The notes: generated by a model from the sequence alone, not told the origin. A stretch of 64,000 nt of DNA from Anaerolineae bacterium (GCA_016926875.1 JAFGNU010000073.1:62001-126000), one strand, 5' to 3'. Numbered from the stretch's first letter, positions 10,675 to 20,342 are shown. Numbers and translations are program-made.

Positions 10675-11346
10675 CTAGGGTTTGAGGTAGTACGTCATAC
10701 GCTGGAGATGCACAACCGGATCAATGTACTGCACGTGCACGCCCGGTGGCACCGCCAATGTAATTGGCGCGTAGTTCAGGATCGCTTTCACCCCCGCCTG
10801 GACAAGCTGGTTTGCAACCAGTTGGGCCGCTTCTGCCGGAACGGCAATCATCGCCACCTGAACGCCCTGCCGCTGAATCTCCGTGCTCATTTGCTCCATT
10901 GGCAGTACTGACAGCCCGGCGATCTTTTCACCTATCACATCCGAGTTGTTATCGAACAGGCACGCTACCCGAAATCCCCGCGAGGCAAACCCCCGGTAAT
11001 GAGCAATCGCATGCCCCAGGTCGCCCACACCCACAACGGCAACCGGCCATTGGTGGTCCACGTGCAGGATATGCCGAATCTGTTCGGATAGATAGGCCAA
11101 GTTATAACCGGTGCCTTGCTTGCCAAACTCGCCAAAATGCGACAGGTCTTTCCGAATCTGGGCCGAACTGATCCCCAACCGCCCGCCCAACTCGTGAGAC
11201 GAAGTGTATTCTTTGCCTTCCTGAATCATGTGATTCAGCGCACGCAAGTAGATCGGCAGTCGTCCAATCACAATATCCGGTATACTCGAATTGCTCATCA
11301 CGGTCACTTTGGCAGCAGGCTCTGGCATCCGAAAAAGCCAAAACAA
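10675..11346 (-). CDS. rex: Redox-sensing transcriptional repressor Rex
   Basis: Rex binds DNA when NADH/NAD+ is low and releases it when NADH builds up, derepressing fermentative and respiratory genes. The product has the winged-helix signature [20 protein letters not shown] and a Rossmann domain with [14 protein letters not shown]. The start is a TTG at 11346. The minus strand reads AAAGGAGG eight bases before it, whereas the ATG at 11298 ([10 protein letters not shown]), where most Rex proteins begin, has no ribosome site. The chosen start gives 223 residues; the other gives 207. It is upstream of and co-oriented with the opine-dehydrogenase pair, 232 bp apart. I did not find a clear Rex operator nearby. 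Confidence 0.93.
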   Translation of the reverse strand: MFWLFRMPEPAAKVTVMSNSSIPDIVIGRLPIYLRALNHMIQEGKEYTSSHELGGRLGISSAQIRKDLSHFGEFGKQGTGYNLAYLSEQIRHILHVDHQWPVAVVGVGDLGHAIAHYRGFASRGFRVACLFDNNSDVIGEKIAGLSVLPMEQMSTEIQRQGVQVAMIAVPAEAAQLVANQLVQAGVKAILNYAPITLAVPPGVHVQYIDPVVHLQRMTYYLKP

Positions 11347-11527
11347 GCCGCCTGCCTCCTTTTCGATTCAGCAGCAGTATTGCCATTTCCCATGACATTG
11401 TAACGTATTATGCAACTCAACCAGATAAAACAAGCCAACAATTTGATAGATTTACCTTAATTCTACCCTGAACACCTGTTTTCGGCAGACATTGGCTTAT
11501 GCATCATGACCACAGGAGCACACACGA

Positions 11528-12289
11528 ATGGCCCGATCGGCTTCTCGGCGGGATTTCCTGGGATTGGCCGGGCTGACCGCCGTTGCAGCAGGGTTGAGCT
11601 GTATCGGCGGCGCGTTGGGTTATCTCGCGCTGGATTACCTCACATCCGGCTCGCCAACCAGCCCTGCACCTGCCCCATCCGGCCCGTCTTCCAACCGGGT
11701 CAAACACATCGACTGCCCGCCGATCATCGCCCGTGCAGAATGGAACGCGCGCGCCCCGGATCACAGCGCCAAAAACGAGCCGGGCTTTTACAGCGCGATC
11801 AATCCCCTCGGCTGGTGTGTCTATGACGGCGATCTGCGTACAATCTACCGCACGGTCATTGTGCACCACTCCGTACTCTATGAAAAGGACGATCCGGTCA
11901 CCATGCGCACTATTCAAGACCTGCACATCGATTCGCGTGGGTGGGCCGACATCGCCTATCATTTCGCGGTAGGCAAAAGTGGGCAGGTCTTTGAAGGCCG
12001 CGCCCTGGATGTACGCGGCGCGCACGTATCGGACTATAACACGGGCAGCCTGGGCGTGGTCTTTTTTGGCGACTTTGAGCACGAAGTCCCCACCCCGGAG
12101 CAGCTAAACGTTGGGCGCCAGCTTATCAACTGGCTGGCGCTGCGCCTGGAACTGACACACCTGGCCGGACACAGCGAATTCAACGACTTCACCGAGTGCC
12201 CCGGCAGGTATATGATCTATTACCTGGACGCGCTGGCGGAGTCGGCGGGCCTGTCACGCGGCACCGGCGGCTACCAGCCTCCCGAGTAG
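11528..12289 (+). CDS. Tat-exported N-acetylmuramoyl-L-alanine amidase / PGRP-type protein
   Basis: Predicted to cut the amide between N-acetylmuramic acid and the L-Ala stem peptide. The 253-residue product starts with a twin-arginine signal, SRRDFLGLAG at residues 6-15, then a hydrophobic stretch to about 36 and a Ser/Pro/Ala linker. The amidase_2/PGRP domain runs from about 65 to 240. VIVHHSV (His113/His114), GHSEF (His215) and ECPG (Cys224) supply the zinc ligands, and the family's Tyr lies in IAYHFAVG. An AGGAGCA precedes the ATG. It is monocistronic by context. Confidence 0.88.
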   Translation: MARSASRRDFLGLAGLTAVAAGLSCIGGALGYLALDYLTSGSPTSPAPAPSGPSSNRVKHIDCPPIIARAEWNARAPDHSAKNEPGFYSAINPLGWCVYDGDLRTIYRTVIVHHSVLYEKDDPVTMRTIQDLHIDSRGWADIAYHFAVGKSGQVFEGRALDVRGAHVSDYNTGSLGVVFFGDFEHEVPTPEQLNVGRQLINWLALRLELTHLAGHSEFNDFTECPGRYMIYYLDALAESAGLSRGTGGYQPPE

Positions 12290-12420
12290 CTGCCAACCAC
12301 CGCAGCATATACAGGCAGGGCACCATGCGCGGATAGGCCATCGTGTCCAGGTATATCAGGCAGGCGGTCTCACTTGCCACGCCCGGCGGGGACTGCTACA
12401 GTTTATGCAAGCCTGCCCGG

Positions 12421-12426
12421 TATAAT
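12421..12426 (+). promoter_or_regulatory. Possible -10 element of the GbsR-like regulator gene
   Basis: A perfect TATAAT 40 bp before the ATG at 12466. The -35 region is poor. Its position inside the longer open frame that starts at 12343 supports the downstream ATG as the true start. Confidence 0.4.
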
Positions 12427-12465
12427 AGGGTCAGCATCGAATCTGTCGCACACGGACGTTTCACA

Positions 12466-13032
12466 ATGAACAACCCGGCATCAAACGGTCCACACAATCC
12501 CAGCCTGGACGCGGTCAGCACCAGCATCCTGCAAGGGCTGGGCCAGCTTGCCAGTTATTTTGGCTTCAGCAAGGTCATGGGCCAGTTGTTTGGCGCGCTG
12601 CTGCTCAGCCCTGGCCCGCTCAGTCTGGACGACCTGGCGGAGCAGTTGGGCGTCTCAAAAGCCAGCGTCAGCACCAACATGCGCACCCTGGAACATATGG
12701 GCACCGTGCACGAAGTGTGGGTCAAGGATGATCGCCGCAAGTATTACCAGGCCGAAAGCGACTTCTGGCACATCGTAACCAACATGCTCCGCAGCCGCGA
12801 ACTGCGCGACGTGAACCAGGCGCTGCGTGTTTTGGGGGACGACGCCGACCGGCTGTCTGCCGCCATACCGACGATGAACGAAGATGACCGCGCCCTGGCC
12901 GAATTTTATATCGACCGGATCGAGCAGTTGCAGGGCTTTTTCCGGTTCGCACAGCTTCTGCTGCTGTCGGTCATCGAGCAGGGTCAGAACCCGCCGGATG
13001 TCAGCGATATCAAGCGGGAGGGCTTCGATTGA
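12466..13032 (+). CDS. GbsR/MarR-family transcriptional regulator
   Basis: A 188-residue winged-helix regulator. The DNA-binding core is about residues 38-95: LDDLAEQLGVSKASVSTNMR is the helix-turn-helix, and VWVKDDRRKYYQAE is the wing. The C-terminal helices (about 100-175) would form the dimer interface as in GbsR-like proteins, which often respond to osmolytes or drugs. The ligand here is unknown. The start is the ATG at 12466, because a TATAAT lies upstream of it and the extra N-terminus of the longer frame is unlike the family. A polyprenyl synthase gene follows in the same direction after 135 bp. Confidence 0.82.
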   Translation: MNNPASNGPHNPSLDAVSTSILQGLGQLASYFGFSKVMGQLFGALLLSPGPLSLDDLAEQLGVSKASVSTNMRTLEHMGTVHEVWVKDDRRKYYQAESDFWHIVTNMLRSRELRDVNQALRVLGDDADRLSAAIPTMNEDDRALAEFYIDRIEQLQGFFRFAQLLLLSVIEQGQNPPDVSDIKREGFD

Positions 13033-13167
13033 CTTGATTCTCTATACTTCTCTAACAGTCTACCATTGCTTTTTTGCTGCCGGTTATCTATAATTTCGTT
13101 TAGAAAGTTTTGAAAGATGCAAACGAAACAGCCGCAACACAGTGCTGCCCGTGACATGGGAGGCCGC

Positions 13168-14124
13168 ATGACGATAGACAATGTACTCCAGGCTGTAGAA
13201 GAATTACTGTTTTCCACAATCGACAGCGATGTTTTTTTGCTGCGCCAGACCAGCGAGCACATCCTGAACGCAGGCGGTAAACGGCTGCGCCCGCGGTTGC
13301 TGCTGCTGGCACACGAGGCAACAGGCGGGCACAACTGGGATGTGGCCGCGTCGCTGGCAGCGGCGGTTGAGATCATCCACACCGCCACCCTGGTCCACGA
13401 CGACATCAACGATCACGGCACGCTGCGCCGGGGCCGCGAAACGGTCAATTCACGCTGGGGCGGCACGTTCGCGCTGCTGACCGGCGATTACATGTTCACC
13501 AAAGCCTACGAGTTGATGCTGCCCCACGGTCCGGCGCTGAACGCCATCCTGGCCCGCGCAGCAGTCGACCTGGTCGAAGGTGAAACGATCCAGATTCAGG
13601 CTGCCAAAGAGGGCAGGCTGGACCGTGATACCTACATGCAGATCATCGCCAAAAAGACAGCGGCCCTGTTTGTAGCGGCGGTCAAGCTTGGCGCGATGGC
13701 AGCCAACGCCGCCCAGGCACAGGTGGACGCGCTGCACCGGTACGCCTTCAACCTGGGTCTGGCCTTCCAGATCACCGACGACGTGCTCGACCTGGTCGCC
13801 GACCCACAGCAGCTCGGCAAAAATGTAGGGGTTGATCTATCGCAGGGGCGCGGTTTTGTGATCGCGCTGCAAGACGGGCAGAGCGCCACACCGGCGGCAG
13901 CGACTCCAGTCGCCATCGAATCCGACAATGGCACGCTGCTTGATTCGCTGGGACGCGGCCTGTTGGGCAGCGACCGGGCGCTCAATACCGCCGTCCAAAA
14001 GGGCCGCCGCAAAGCGCGCGAACTGGCCGGTGAAGCGTCCGCCAGCCTGGACGCCCTGCCGCCCTCTGACGCGCGGGATGAACTGCGCGCCCTGACGCGC
14101 AAGATCATCGAGCGGGATCACTAA
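13168..14124 (+). CDS. Polyprenyl diphosphate synthase (trans, long chain)
   Basis: Condenses isopentenyl diphosphate onto an allylic primer to make an all-trans polyprenyl diphosphate, the usual precursor of quinone side chains. The 318-residue product has both aspartate-rich Mg2+ sites, DDIND (78-82) and DDVLD (204-208), plus GGKRLRPRL (36-44). After the second motif, GKNVGVDLSQGRGFVIAL matches the family. A polar Ala/Thr-rich segment (about 228-250) then replaces part of the usual helices. The start at 13168 is favoured by GGGAGG four bases upstream; the frame is open from 13117. Chain length cannot be predicted reliably. Confidence 0.9.
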   Translation: MTIDNVLQAVEELLFSTIDSDVFLLRQTSEHILNAGGKRLRPRLLLLAHEATGGHNWDVAASLAAAVEIIHTATLVHDDINDHGTLRRGRETVNSRWGGTFALLTGDYMFTKAYELMLPHGPALNAILARAAVDLVEGETIQIQAAKEGRLDRDTYMQIIAKKTAALFVAAVKLGAMAANAAQAQVDALHRYAFNLGLAFQITDDVLDLVADPQQLGKNVGVDLSQGRGFVIALQDGQSATPAAATPVAIESDNGTLLDSLGRGLLGSDRALNTAVQKGRRKARELAGEASASLDALPPSDARDELRALTRKIIERDH

Positions 14125-14231
14125 CTTCTTAGCGCATCCATCACAATTACGCAGGAACGGGCAGCGTCGCTCACCCGGCGGTCAAGCGTGGTTTGACGCG
14201 CCTCCCTCCTCACGCTAAACTCCCCCACGCT

Positions 14232-15494
14232 ATGACATTTGACGAAGCGAAAATACACGTGCGCAGCGGCGACGGGGGAAACGGTATTGTCCACTTTCGC
14301 CGCGAAAAATATGTACCGCGCGGCGGTCCCAGCGGCGGCGACGGCGGCAAGGGCGGTGACGTGGTCCTGGTCGTCAAATCGACGTTGAACACGCTGATCG
14401 CCTTCGCTCAACAGCGCCATTTCAGGGCCGATAACGGCGCGCCGGGCGGGTCCAGCAACAAGACCGGGCGCAGCGGCGCGGATACGCTGATCAACGTGCC
14501 GCCAGGCACCATTGTGCGCGACGCCGATACGGGCAACATGATCGCAGACCTGGTCGAGCCGGGCCAGCGCGTGACGGTCGCCAGGGGCGGGCGCGGCGGG
14601 CGCGGTAACGCGCGCTTTGCAACCAGCACCAACCAGGCGCCTCGCATCGCTGAAAAAGGCGAGCCGGGCGAGGAACGCTGGCTGCACCTGGAACTGAAGC
14701 TGTTGGCCGATGTGGGCATTGTCGGCGTGCCGAACGCGGGCAAATCGACGCTGCTGTCGGTGCTCAGCAATGCCAGACCCAAGATCGCGGACTATCCTTT
14801 CACCACGCTGCAACCCAACCTGGGCGTGGCGCAGTTGGACGACCGTGACCTGGTGCTGGCCGATATTCCGGGACTGGTCGAAGGCGCGCATGCGGGCGTG
14901 GGACTGGGGCACGATTTCCTGCGCCATATCCAGCGCACGCGGGTGCTGATCCACCTGCTCGACGGCGCTGCCGATGATCCGATTGCCGACTTTCACCAGA
15001 TCAATACCGAACTGGCACTGTTCGATGAAAAACTGTCCGGCAAGCCACAGATCGTGGCGCTCAACAAGCTGGACCTGCCCCAGACCCAGGAATACTGGCC
15101 GCTGATCCGCGACGAGCTTCAAAAGCTCGGCTACGAACCGATGGCGATCTCGGCAGCCACGCACCAGAACGTGCGCGATCTGCTCAACCGCACGCTGCAA
15201 GCGCTGGACGCGCTGCCCGAAGAAATACCCGAAGCTGCGGAACTGCCCGTCTACCAGTTGGACGAAAACCCGCTCGCCTTCGACGTCACCAAAGAGGGCG
15301 CGGGCGTCTTTCGTGTGTCCGGCAAGCGCATCGAGCGCGCCGTCGCCATGACCTACTGGGACTATGACCAGGCCGTGACCCGCTTCCAGCGTATTCTAGA
15401 GTCAATGGGCGTTACGGCGGCGCTGGAAGACGCGGGAGTCAAGCCGGGCGATACGGTATTCATCGGCGATATGGAACTCGAATGGAGCGATTAG
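14232..15494 (+). CDS. obg: Obg/CgtA GTPase
   Basis: Essential ribosome-associated GTPase involved in 50S assembly and stress control. The 420-residue product has the glycine-rich Obg fold (about 1-158), including [18 protein letters not shown]. The G domain follows, with P-loop GVPNAGKST at 165-173, the [11 protein letters not shown]3 region and NKLD as G4. The C-terminal OCT domain covers about 340-420. The ATG at 14232 starts at the family's usual [10 protein letters not shown]; an in-frame TTG at 14193 would add 13 unlike residues. nadD follows, as often seen with obg. Confidence 0.96.
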   Translation: MTFDEAKIHVRSGDGGNGIVHFRREKYVPRGGPSGGDGGKGGDVVLVVKSTLNTLIAFAQQRHFRADNGAPGGSSNKTGRSGADTLINVPPGTIVRDADTGNMIADLVEPGQRVTVARGGRGGRGNARFATSTNQAPRIAEKGEPGEERWLHLELKLLADVGIVGVPNAGKSTLLSVLSNARPKIADYPFTTLQPNLGVAQLDDRDLVLADIPGLVEGAHAGVGLGHDFLRHIQRTRVLIHLLDGAADDPIADFHQINTELALFDEKLSGKPQIVALNKLDLPQTQEYWPLIRDELQKLGYEPMAISAATHQNVRDLLNRTLQALDALPEEIPEAAELPVYQLDENPLAFDVTKEGAGVFRVSGKRIERAVAMTYWDYDQAVTRFQRILESMGVTAALEDAGVKPGDTVFIGDMELEWSD

Positions 15495-15524
15495 TACACA
15501 TCGGCGGAACCACTGCCGGGTTTG

Positions 15525-15576
15525 TGTAGGGGCAGAGCTTGCTCTGCCCTGGGCGACCCACCGGGTAGCCCCTACC
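15525..15576. repeat. Dispersed hairpin repeat, modules A and B joined
   Basis: Bases 15525-15549 (TGTAGGGGCAGAGCTTGCTC and on) and 15551-15576 (GGGCGACCCACCGGGTAGCC and on) match the two separate repeats at 3122-3146 and 3230-3260. The outer TGTAGGGG and CCCCTAC ends are complementary, so the unit can fold on itself. It lies between obg and nadD. Confidence 0.8.
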
Positions 15577-15645
15577 AGAAAACACCTGCTACCTTCTGCC
15601 AGACTGTACTAGCGCCCGGACCTGCGCAAAGGACACGGACACACT

Positions 15646-16272
15646 ATGCAACGTCTCGGTATCTACGGCGGCACCTTCGACCCGCCGCACACCGGCCACC
15701 TGATCCTGGCTGAGTGCGCCGTTACCAGCCTGGAGCTGTCGCGGGTGTTGTTTGTGCCCGCCGCCGATCCGCCGCACAAAGCTGCATCCTCGATCCAGGC
15801 CGCCGCGCAACACCGGCTGGCTATGGTCGAGCGGGCGATTGGCGGCAATCCACGCTTTGCACTCTCGCGCGTGGACATGGATCGCCCCGGCCCGCACTAC
15901 AGCGTAGATATGCTGCACCGGCTGCGCGGGGACTACCCGGACGCTGACCTGTTCTTTTTGATCGGCAGCGATTCGCTGTGCGACCTGCCGACGTGGTCCC
16001 GCCCATCAGAGCTGATCCGGCTGGCGCGGCTGGGTGTTATGCGCCGGTCGTGTGTCGAGCCGGACCTGCCCGCGCTGGAACGCCAGATTCCCGGCCTGCT
16101 TCAGCGCTTGCAGTGGATCGACGCGCCGCTGGTTGAGATCGCATCAACCACGCTCGCCGCGCAGATCGCCGCCGGGCGCAGCGTGCGCTACCAGGTGCCG
16201 GATGCCGTAGGCGCATATATCGAGGAACATAGGTTGTACAGGGAGACTTATGAACCGGAAGCCAGATCGTAA
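15646..16272 (+). CDS. nadD: Nicotinate-nucleotide adenylyltransferase
   Basis: Transfers AMP from ATP to nicotinate mononucleotide, giving deamido-NAD+ in NAD synthesis. The 208-residue product has the nucleotidyltransferase start GIYGGTFDPPHTGHL (residues 5-19), with the H-x-G-H type site TGHL. It also has FVPAADPPHK, FLIGSDSLCDLPTW, and a C-terminal STTLAAQIAAGRSVRY that replaces the family's S-T-x-I/L-R region. AAGGA lies upstream of the ATG. It lies downstream of obg, and its last 23 bp overlap the next gene, so the two are probably translated together. Confidence 0.94.
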   Translation: MQRLGIYGGTFDPPHTGHLILAECAVTSLELSRVLFVPAADPPHKAASSIQAAAQHRLAMVERAIGGNPRFALSRVDMDRPGPHYSVDMLHRLRGDYPDADLFFLIGSDSLCDLPTWSRPSELIRLARLGVMRRSCVEPDLPALERQIPGLLQRLQWIDAPLVEIASTTLAAQIAAGRSVRYQVPDAVGAYIEEHRLYRETYEPEARS

Positions 16273-18118
16273 CCCCAGATACATCACCAACCTGAAACGG
16301 GCGCTGCCGCCTGTGCTGCTGGCCGCGCTTTTAGGGCTGCTGCCGGTTGTCGGCGGGCACAGCACGGTGCAGGCGTTTTTGCAGGCCAGCGAAACACCGC
16401 TGCCTTCGCCCACACCGACCGATCCGCCGACTGCCACCTCGACGCCGCTGCCCTCGGCCACGCCAACCGACCCCGCGCCAACGCTGGTCCCGCCAACGCC
16501 AATCCCGCAGCAGGCCACACCGCAGGCCGCCGCCGCGATCACCGAGTCCGCGCTGGCACGGGTGCAGGCCGACCGGGTGCTGCGCGTGGGCACGTATTAC
16601 AACGCCTACCCGTTCACCTGGCTGAACGAGCTAGGCGAGGTGGTCGGTTACGAGGCGGATATTGTGCGCTCCATCAGCGTTGAACTGGGCGTTGACGTTG
16701 AGTTTGTCCAGGTAACGCGCCACAACGCCATCCAAACACTGCAAAGCGGCGAGATAGACCTCCTGATCGGGCAGCAGGTGCTGTCACAGGACCGCGAAAG
16801 CCTGCTGGACTATACGCACCCGTACTATCTCAATTACGAGTATATGGTCGTGGTCGAAGAAAGCGCCTATTCCGACCTGGCCCAACTGGCAGGCCAGCCG
16901 GTCGGCGTCGAGATCGGCAGCCGCAGCGAGCACGCCCTGAACGCCTGGATCGACCGCTCCGGCATCACGCTCGACGTGCGCACGTACTTCACCGAGAGCG
17001 ACGCGCTCGACGCCCTGGCGAACGGCGAAGTGCAGGGTACCATCGGCGTGCTGGACAGCCTGCGCCGCGCGGGCCGCCTGCACATGCGCCTGATCGACCA
17101 GCCGCTTCTTGAAGAACCGTATGCGATTGTGGTCCGCCGCTGGGATATCAACCTGCGCAACCTGTTGAACCGCTCATTGCAGCGCCTTGGCGCCAGCGGG
17201 CGGCTGGACGAGATTTTCGCGGAATGGTTCCCCGGCGAAACGCTGGATTTCCATACCCTGGTGCCGGTCTACGATACGCTGTACGAAGACGAGCGCACCC
17301 TGGACGAGTTCAATACCGACCTGCCCCTGCCTGATCGCCCGGTGCTGGATCGCATCGACGAAAACAAGCCGGTCCGGGTCGCCGGATTGGCCGAAAACGA
17401 CACTGCGCCCGCCCAACTGCGCATCACCAACGCGCTCAACCAGGCGTTGATCGAAGAAATGGCGCGCCGCTGGAACGCGCGGGTTAACTTTGTGCCGGAT
17501 TCGGCGCTCAACGCGGTGAACCTGGTCGCCAATGGGCAGGCCGAGATCGCCATCGGGATCACGCCGCGCTGGGACGGCGCCGACCGCGTTGATTACTCGC
17601 TGCCCTATGCCGAGCACGGCGACCGCCTGATGGTCCCAGAAAAAGAGACGATCACCGGCTTCTCGGATATGCTGGGCACGGGCTGGTGGATCGGCTATTT
17701 CGCAGACGATGCGACCGACGCAGAACACATCCAGAAGTACGCCGACATCTTCAACGTCGGCCAGAACATCAGTATATTCGCGCTCCAGGGCGACGACCGG
17801 GCGATCTATACTATGACCGTCGAGAACAACATCACCGCCATCTTTGGCGACAGCCTGCGCCTGCTGGCGCTGCAACGTGACGCCGGGGACAGCCTGCCCG
17901 CCGTGAAGATTCTGGATACGTGGTACGGCACAGTCGTGCCGGTTGCGTTCGCCGTACCGCGCAACGATGCCGACTTCCGCGCCCTGGTCGATCACACTCT
18001 ACAAGTGATGGCCCAGGATGGCACTTACCAGCGCATCTGGGCGGAAACCCTCGGTTTTGGCGATCCGCTGGCGATCCCGGTCTGGCCCGCATCTAACCCG
18101 GATGGCCCGCTCGAATAG
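16250..18118 (+). CDS. Secreted protein with two tandem solute-binding domains
   Basis: A 622-residue extracytoplasmic protein. An N-terminal hydrophobic segment (about 17-45) is followed by a Pro/Thr/Ser-rich linker (about 46-95). Two periplasmic-binding folds of the SBP_bac_3 type follow, about 100-330 and 365-610. The first contains RVGTYYNAYPFTWLNELGEV and later DLLIGQQVLSQDRESLLDY; the second contains VRVAGLAENDTAPAQLRITN and AEIAIGITPRWDGADRVDYS. Such domains usually bind amino acids for ABC uptake, but no permease or ATPase gene is nearby, so it could be a sensor or an orphan binding protein. A GGGAG precedes the ATG, which lies inside nadD. Confidence 0.82.
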   Translation: MNRKPDRNPRYITNLKRALPPVLLAALLGLLPVVGGHSTVQAFLQASETPLPSPTPTDPPTATSTPLPSATPTDPAPTLVPPTPIPQQATPQAAAAITESALARVQADRVLRVGTYYNAYPFTWLNELGEVVGYEADIVRSISVELGVDVEFVQVTRHNAIQTLQSGEIDLLIGQQVLSQDRESLLDYTHPYYLNYEYMVVVEESAYSDLAQLAGQPVGVEIGSRSEHALNAWIDRSGITLDVRTYFTESDALDALANGEVQGTIGVLDSLRRAGRLHMRLIDQPLLEEPYAIVVRRWDINLRNLLNRSLQRLGASGRLDEIFAEWFPGETLDFHTLVPVYDTLYEDERTLDEFNTDLPLPDRPVLDRIDENKPVRVAGLAENDTAPAQLRITNALNQALIEEMARRWNARVNFVPDSALNAVNLVANGQAEIAIGITPRWDGADRVDYSLPYAEHGDRLMVPEKETITGFSDMLGTGWWIGYFADDATDAEHIQKYADIFNVGQNISIFALQGDDRAIYTMTVENNITAIFGDSLRLLALQRDAGDSLPAVKILDTWYGTVVPVAFAVPRNDADFRALVDHTLQVMAQDGTYQRIWAETLGFGDPLAIPVWPASNPDGPLE

Positions 18119-18135
18119 CCGGATAATCCACCAAA

Positions 18136-18168
18136 ACGGGGCGAAGCGTTGACATTCGCCTCGTTTTT
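18136..18168 (+). terminator. Intrinsic terminator after the tandem binding-protein gene
   Basis: Stem ACGGGGCGAA (18136-18145) pairs with TTCGCCTCGT (18155-18164) with one wobble, followed by TTTTG. It ends the obg-nadD-binding protein stretch. Confidence 0.75.
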
Positions 18169-18244
18169 GATTATGTATCTATGCGGCGGCACAGTACGCC
18201 TCACCTGCTTACTACCAACACGAGAGGGGAAAAAGCCGAACACA

Positions 18245-19195
18245 ATGGATCACACCACCCTGATCATCAACCGCGTCTTGCCCATCCTGATCCTGATCAG
18301 CTTAGGTTACTGGATACGCCGCAGCCGGTTCTTATCCGAAAGCACCGTCGATGACCTGCGCAAGATCGTTGTGAACATTGCGCTGCCGTCGGTGCTGTTC
18401 ATCTCGTTCCTGAATATCGAACTCAAAACCAAGTACATCGTCATCTTCATCACCGCGTTTGTGTTGTGCGTGGGACTGGCTGGCTTTGGCCGCTGGCTGC
18501 ACAGGCGGCTCAAGGTCGAACATGAATATTTCCCGTTCCTGATGACCGGTTTCGAATACGGGATGTTGGGCGTCAGCCTGTTCGGCAGCGCGTATGGGCT
18601 GGATAAGATCGGCTATATCGCCGTCGTTGACCTGGGGCACGAGCTGTTTATCTGGTTCGTATTCCTGGCCCTGCTGCTGATGAAGCGTGACGGGCACGAA
18701 GACCCCCGCCAGCTAGTCCGGGCGTTTTTTACGTCCCCGGTCATCATCGGGATTCTGGCGGGCATCGCCCTGAACATACTGGACGCGCAAGAATTCCTGT
18801 ACGAGCGCATCGTTGCAGGCGGGGTCATGTCCACGTTGGAATTCCTGGGCAACCTGACCATCCCGCTGATCCTGATCATCGTCGGCTACGGCATCAAATT
18901 TGAGCGGAGCACGTTCCGCGAGGCCGCGCTGGTGATCGGTGTGCGGCTGGCGCTGATGATCCCGCTGGCACTGCTTTTGAACATCGTGTTGATCCGGGGC
19001 TTGCTGGACCTGGAAGAAGCGTTCGAGGCCGCCTTGTTCACGCTGTTGATCCTGCCGCCGCCCTTCATCATCCCGCTGTATATGAAACCAAACGTTCCCG
19101 ACGAACGGCGCTATATCAACAACGTGCTGACGCTGTACACGGTGGTTTCCATCATCATCTTTGCGACCTACTTCGCGATGAACCCGGAGATTTAG
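18245..19195 (+). CDS. AEC-family (auxin efflux carrier-like) transporter
   Basis: A 316-residue inner-membrane protein with about ten transmembrane segments arranged as two similar halves, as in the bile/arsenite/riboflavin transporter superfamily. The N-terminus VLPILILISLGYWIRRS and the following VVNIALPSVLFISFLN are typical of AEC permeases, including a conserved Asn-Pro type region in the second segment. Characterised bacterial relatives export or exchange malate or malonate and related organic acids; the substrate here is unknown. The start is set at the ATG 18245 after GAGAGGGG; the longer open frame from 18149 crosses the terminator. It stands alone. Confidence 0.85.
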   Translation: MDHTTLIINRVLPILILISLGYWIRRSRFLSESTVDDLRKIVVNIALPSVLFISFLNIELKTKYIVIFITAFVLCVGLAGFGRWLHRRLKVEHEYFPFLMTGFEYGMLGVSLFGSAYGLDKIGYIAVVDLGHELFIWFVFLALLLMKRDGHEDPRQLVRAFFTSPVIIGILAGIALNILDAQEFLYERIVAGGVMSTLEFLGNLTIPLILIIVGYGIKFERSTFREAALVIGVRLALMIPLALLLNIVLIRGLLDLEEAFEAALFTLLILPPPFIIPLYMKPNVPDERRYINNVLTLYTVVSIIIFATYFAMNPEI

Positions 19196-19225
19196 CCCGC
19201 CAACGGGCGCATACACTGGCGTATC

Positions 19226-19247
19226 GGGGCGATCCGGTGATCGCCCC
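19226..19247. terminator. Bidirectional hairpin between converging genes
   Basis: Perfect 9-bp stem GGGGCGATC (19226-19234), loop CGGT, and GATCGCCCC (19239-19247), followed by TTGTGTT. It separates the AEC transporter from the convergent SDR gene. Confidence 0.7.
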
Positions 19248-19263
19248 TTGTGTTACCATCCGC

Positions 19264-20211
19264 TCAATAGGGCCGCCGCCATACGAACTGCACCAGTTCC
19301 GCCAGGTAGCGCCGCCCCGGCATGTACGTTACCAGCGTGTCTTCAAACCGGACAGGCCGCACGCCGCAGTAATCGTACAGGTTGCCGAGTTGGGCCGTGC
19401 GGTTGCTGGCCAAAACATCGAACCACTGCGCCGTGGCAGGCCAGCGCGGCACCAGCCGGTTCATCATGACCGTGATGCTCCGCAGCGTATGCGGCGGCAG
19501 GCTGACCACGATCCGCCGCGTGCGCGTCACCCGCATCACCGTGCGCACGATCTCGTTATACGACTTATACTCCGCCCCGCCAATCTCAACCGTCGCATCC
19601 ACCAGATCAACGCTCTCCAGGCTGTTTTCCAGCGCCTGAACCAGGTCTGCCACATACAACGGGTGCAGCAGGCTTTCGCCCTGCCCCGGTTGGAAAAACA
19701 CCAGTGGACTGGCCCGCAGCAGCATCGCAATGCTGTTGATGAAGCGGTCTTCGGGACCAAACAGCACCCCACAGCGCAGGATCGTATACGCCAGCCCGCT
19801 GTTCCGGATCAAGCCCTCGACCTGCCCCTTGACGCGCAGCAGCGTATAGGCCGAGGATGGCTCCGCGCCAAGCTGGCTGAGGTAAAACAGGCGCCCGACG
19901 CGCGTCGAACGCGCCACCGCTACCAGGTTGCGCGTGCCTTCGATGTCGATTCGTTCCAGGTCGCGCCGCCTGCCCCACCACTGTGCGCTGGCCAGGTGAA
20001 AAACCGTGTGCACGTTCTGCATTGCCTGGTGCAAGGCGCGCGTATCGTCCAGGCTGCCCACCACGACCTCGACGCCTTCCGGCCAGCCCAGACGCGGTGC
20101 GCGCACGCCGCGCCGGGAATGGACCAACACCCGCACCGGCCAGCCTGACCCGGCCAGCTTTGGAATCAGGTAGTGCCCAACCAGCCCGGTCCCGCCCGTC
20201 ACTAAGATCAT
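19264..20211 (-). CDS. Atypical short-chain dehydrogenase (NAD(P)-binding epimerase-like)
   Basis: A 315-residue Rossmann protein starting MILVTGGTGLVGHYLIPKL, with TGGTGLVG as the nucleotide loop (5-12). It resembles the atypical SDR group that includes NmrA-like and complex-I NDUFA9-like proteins. The catalytic YxxxK of classical SDRs is not clear: the region reads SSAYTLLRVKGQVEGLIR. Many such proteins bind NADP(H) without a known reaction, so no substrate is assigned. An AGGT-containing ribosome site (GGAGGTAAACAGCG) precedes the ATG. It points towards the AEC gene and away from fabF, with a hairpin between it and AEC. Confidence 0.78.
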   Translation of the reverse strand: MILVTGGTGLVGHYLIPKLAGSGWPVRVLVHSRRGVRAPRLGWPEGVEVVVGSLDDTRALHQAMQNVHTVFHLASAQWWGRRRDLERIDIEGTRNLVAVARSTRVGRLFYLSQLGAEPSSAYTLLRVKGQVEGLIRNSGLAYTILRCGVLFGPEDRFINSIAMLLRASPLVFFQPGQGESLLHPLYVADLVQALENSLESVDLVDATVEIGGAEYKSYNEIVRTVMRVTRTRRIVVSLPPHTLRSITVMMNRLVPRWPATAQWFDVLASNRTAQLGNLYDYCGVRPVRFEDTLVTYMPGRRYLAELVQFVWRRPY

Positions 20212-20342
20212 CGCTGTTTACCTCCGGCGCGCTAGTATGCCATAGCCTGTCGCCGGACACAATCGGCAGCCCTGTGTAACCTTTTGTGTTTCAACGGGTT
20301 ATAGTCACTGAATCGCGGAACAGGCCAGGCGTCCGGCAAACA

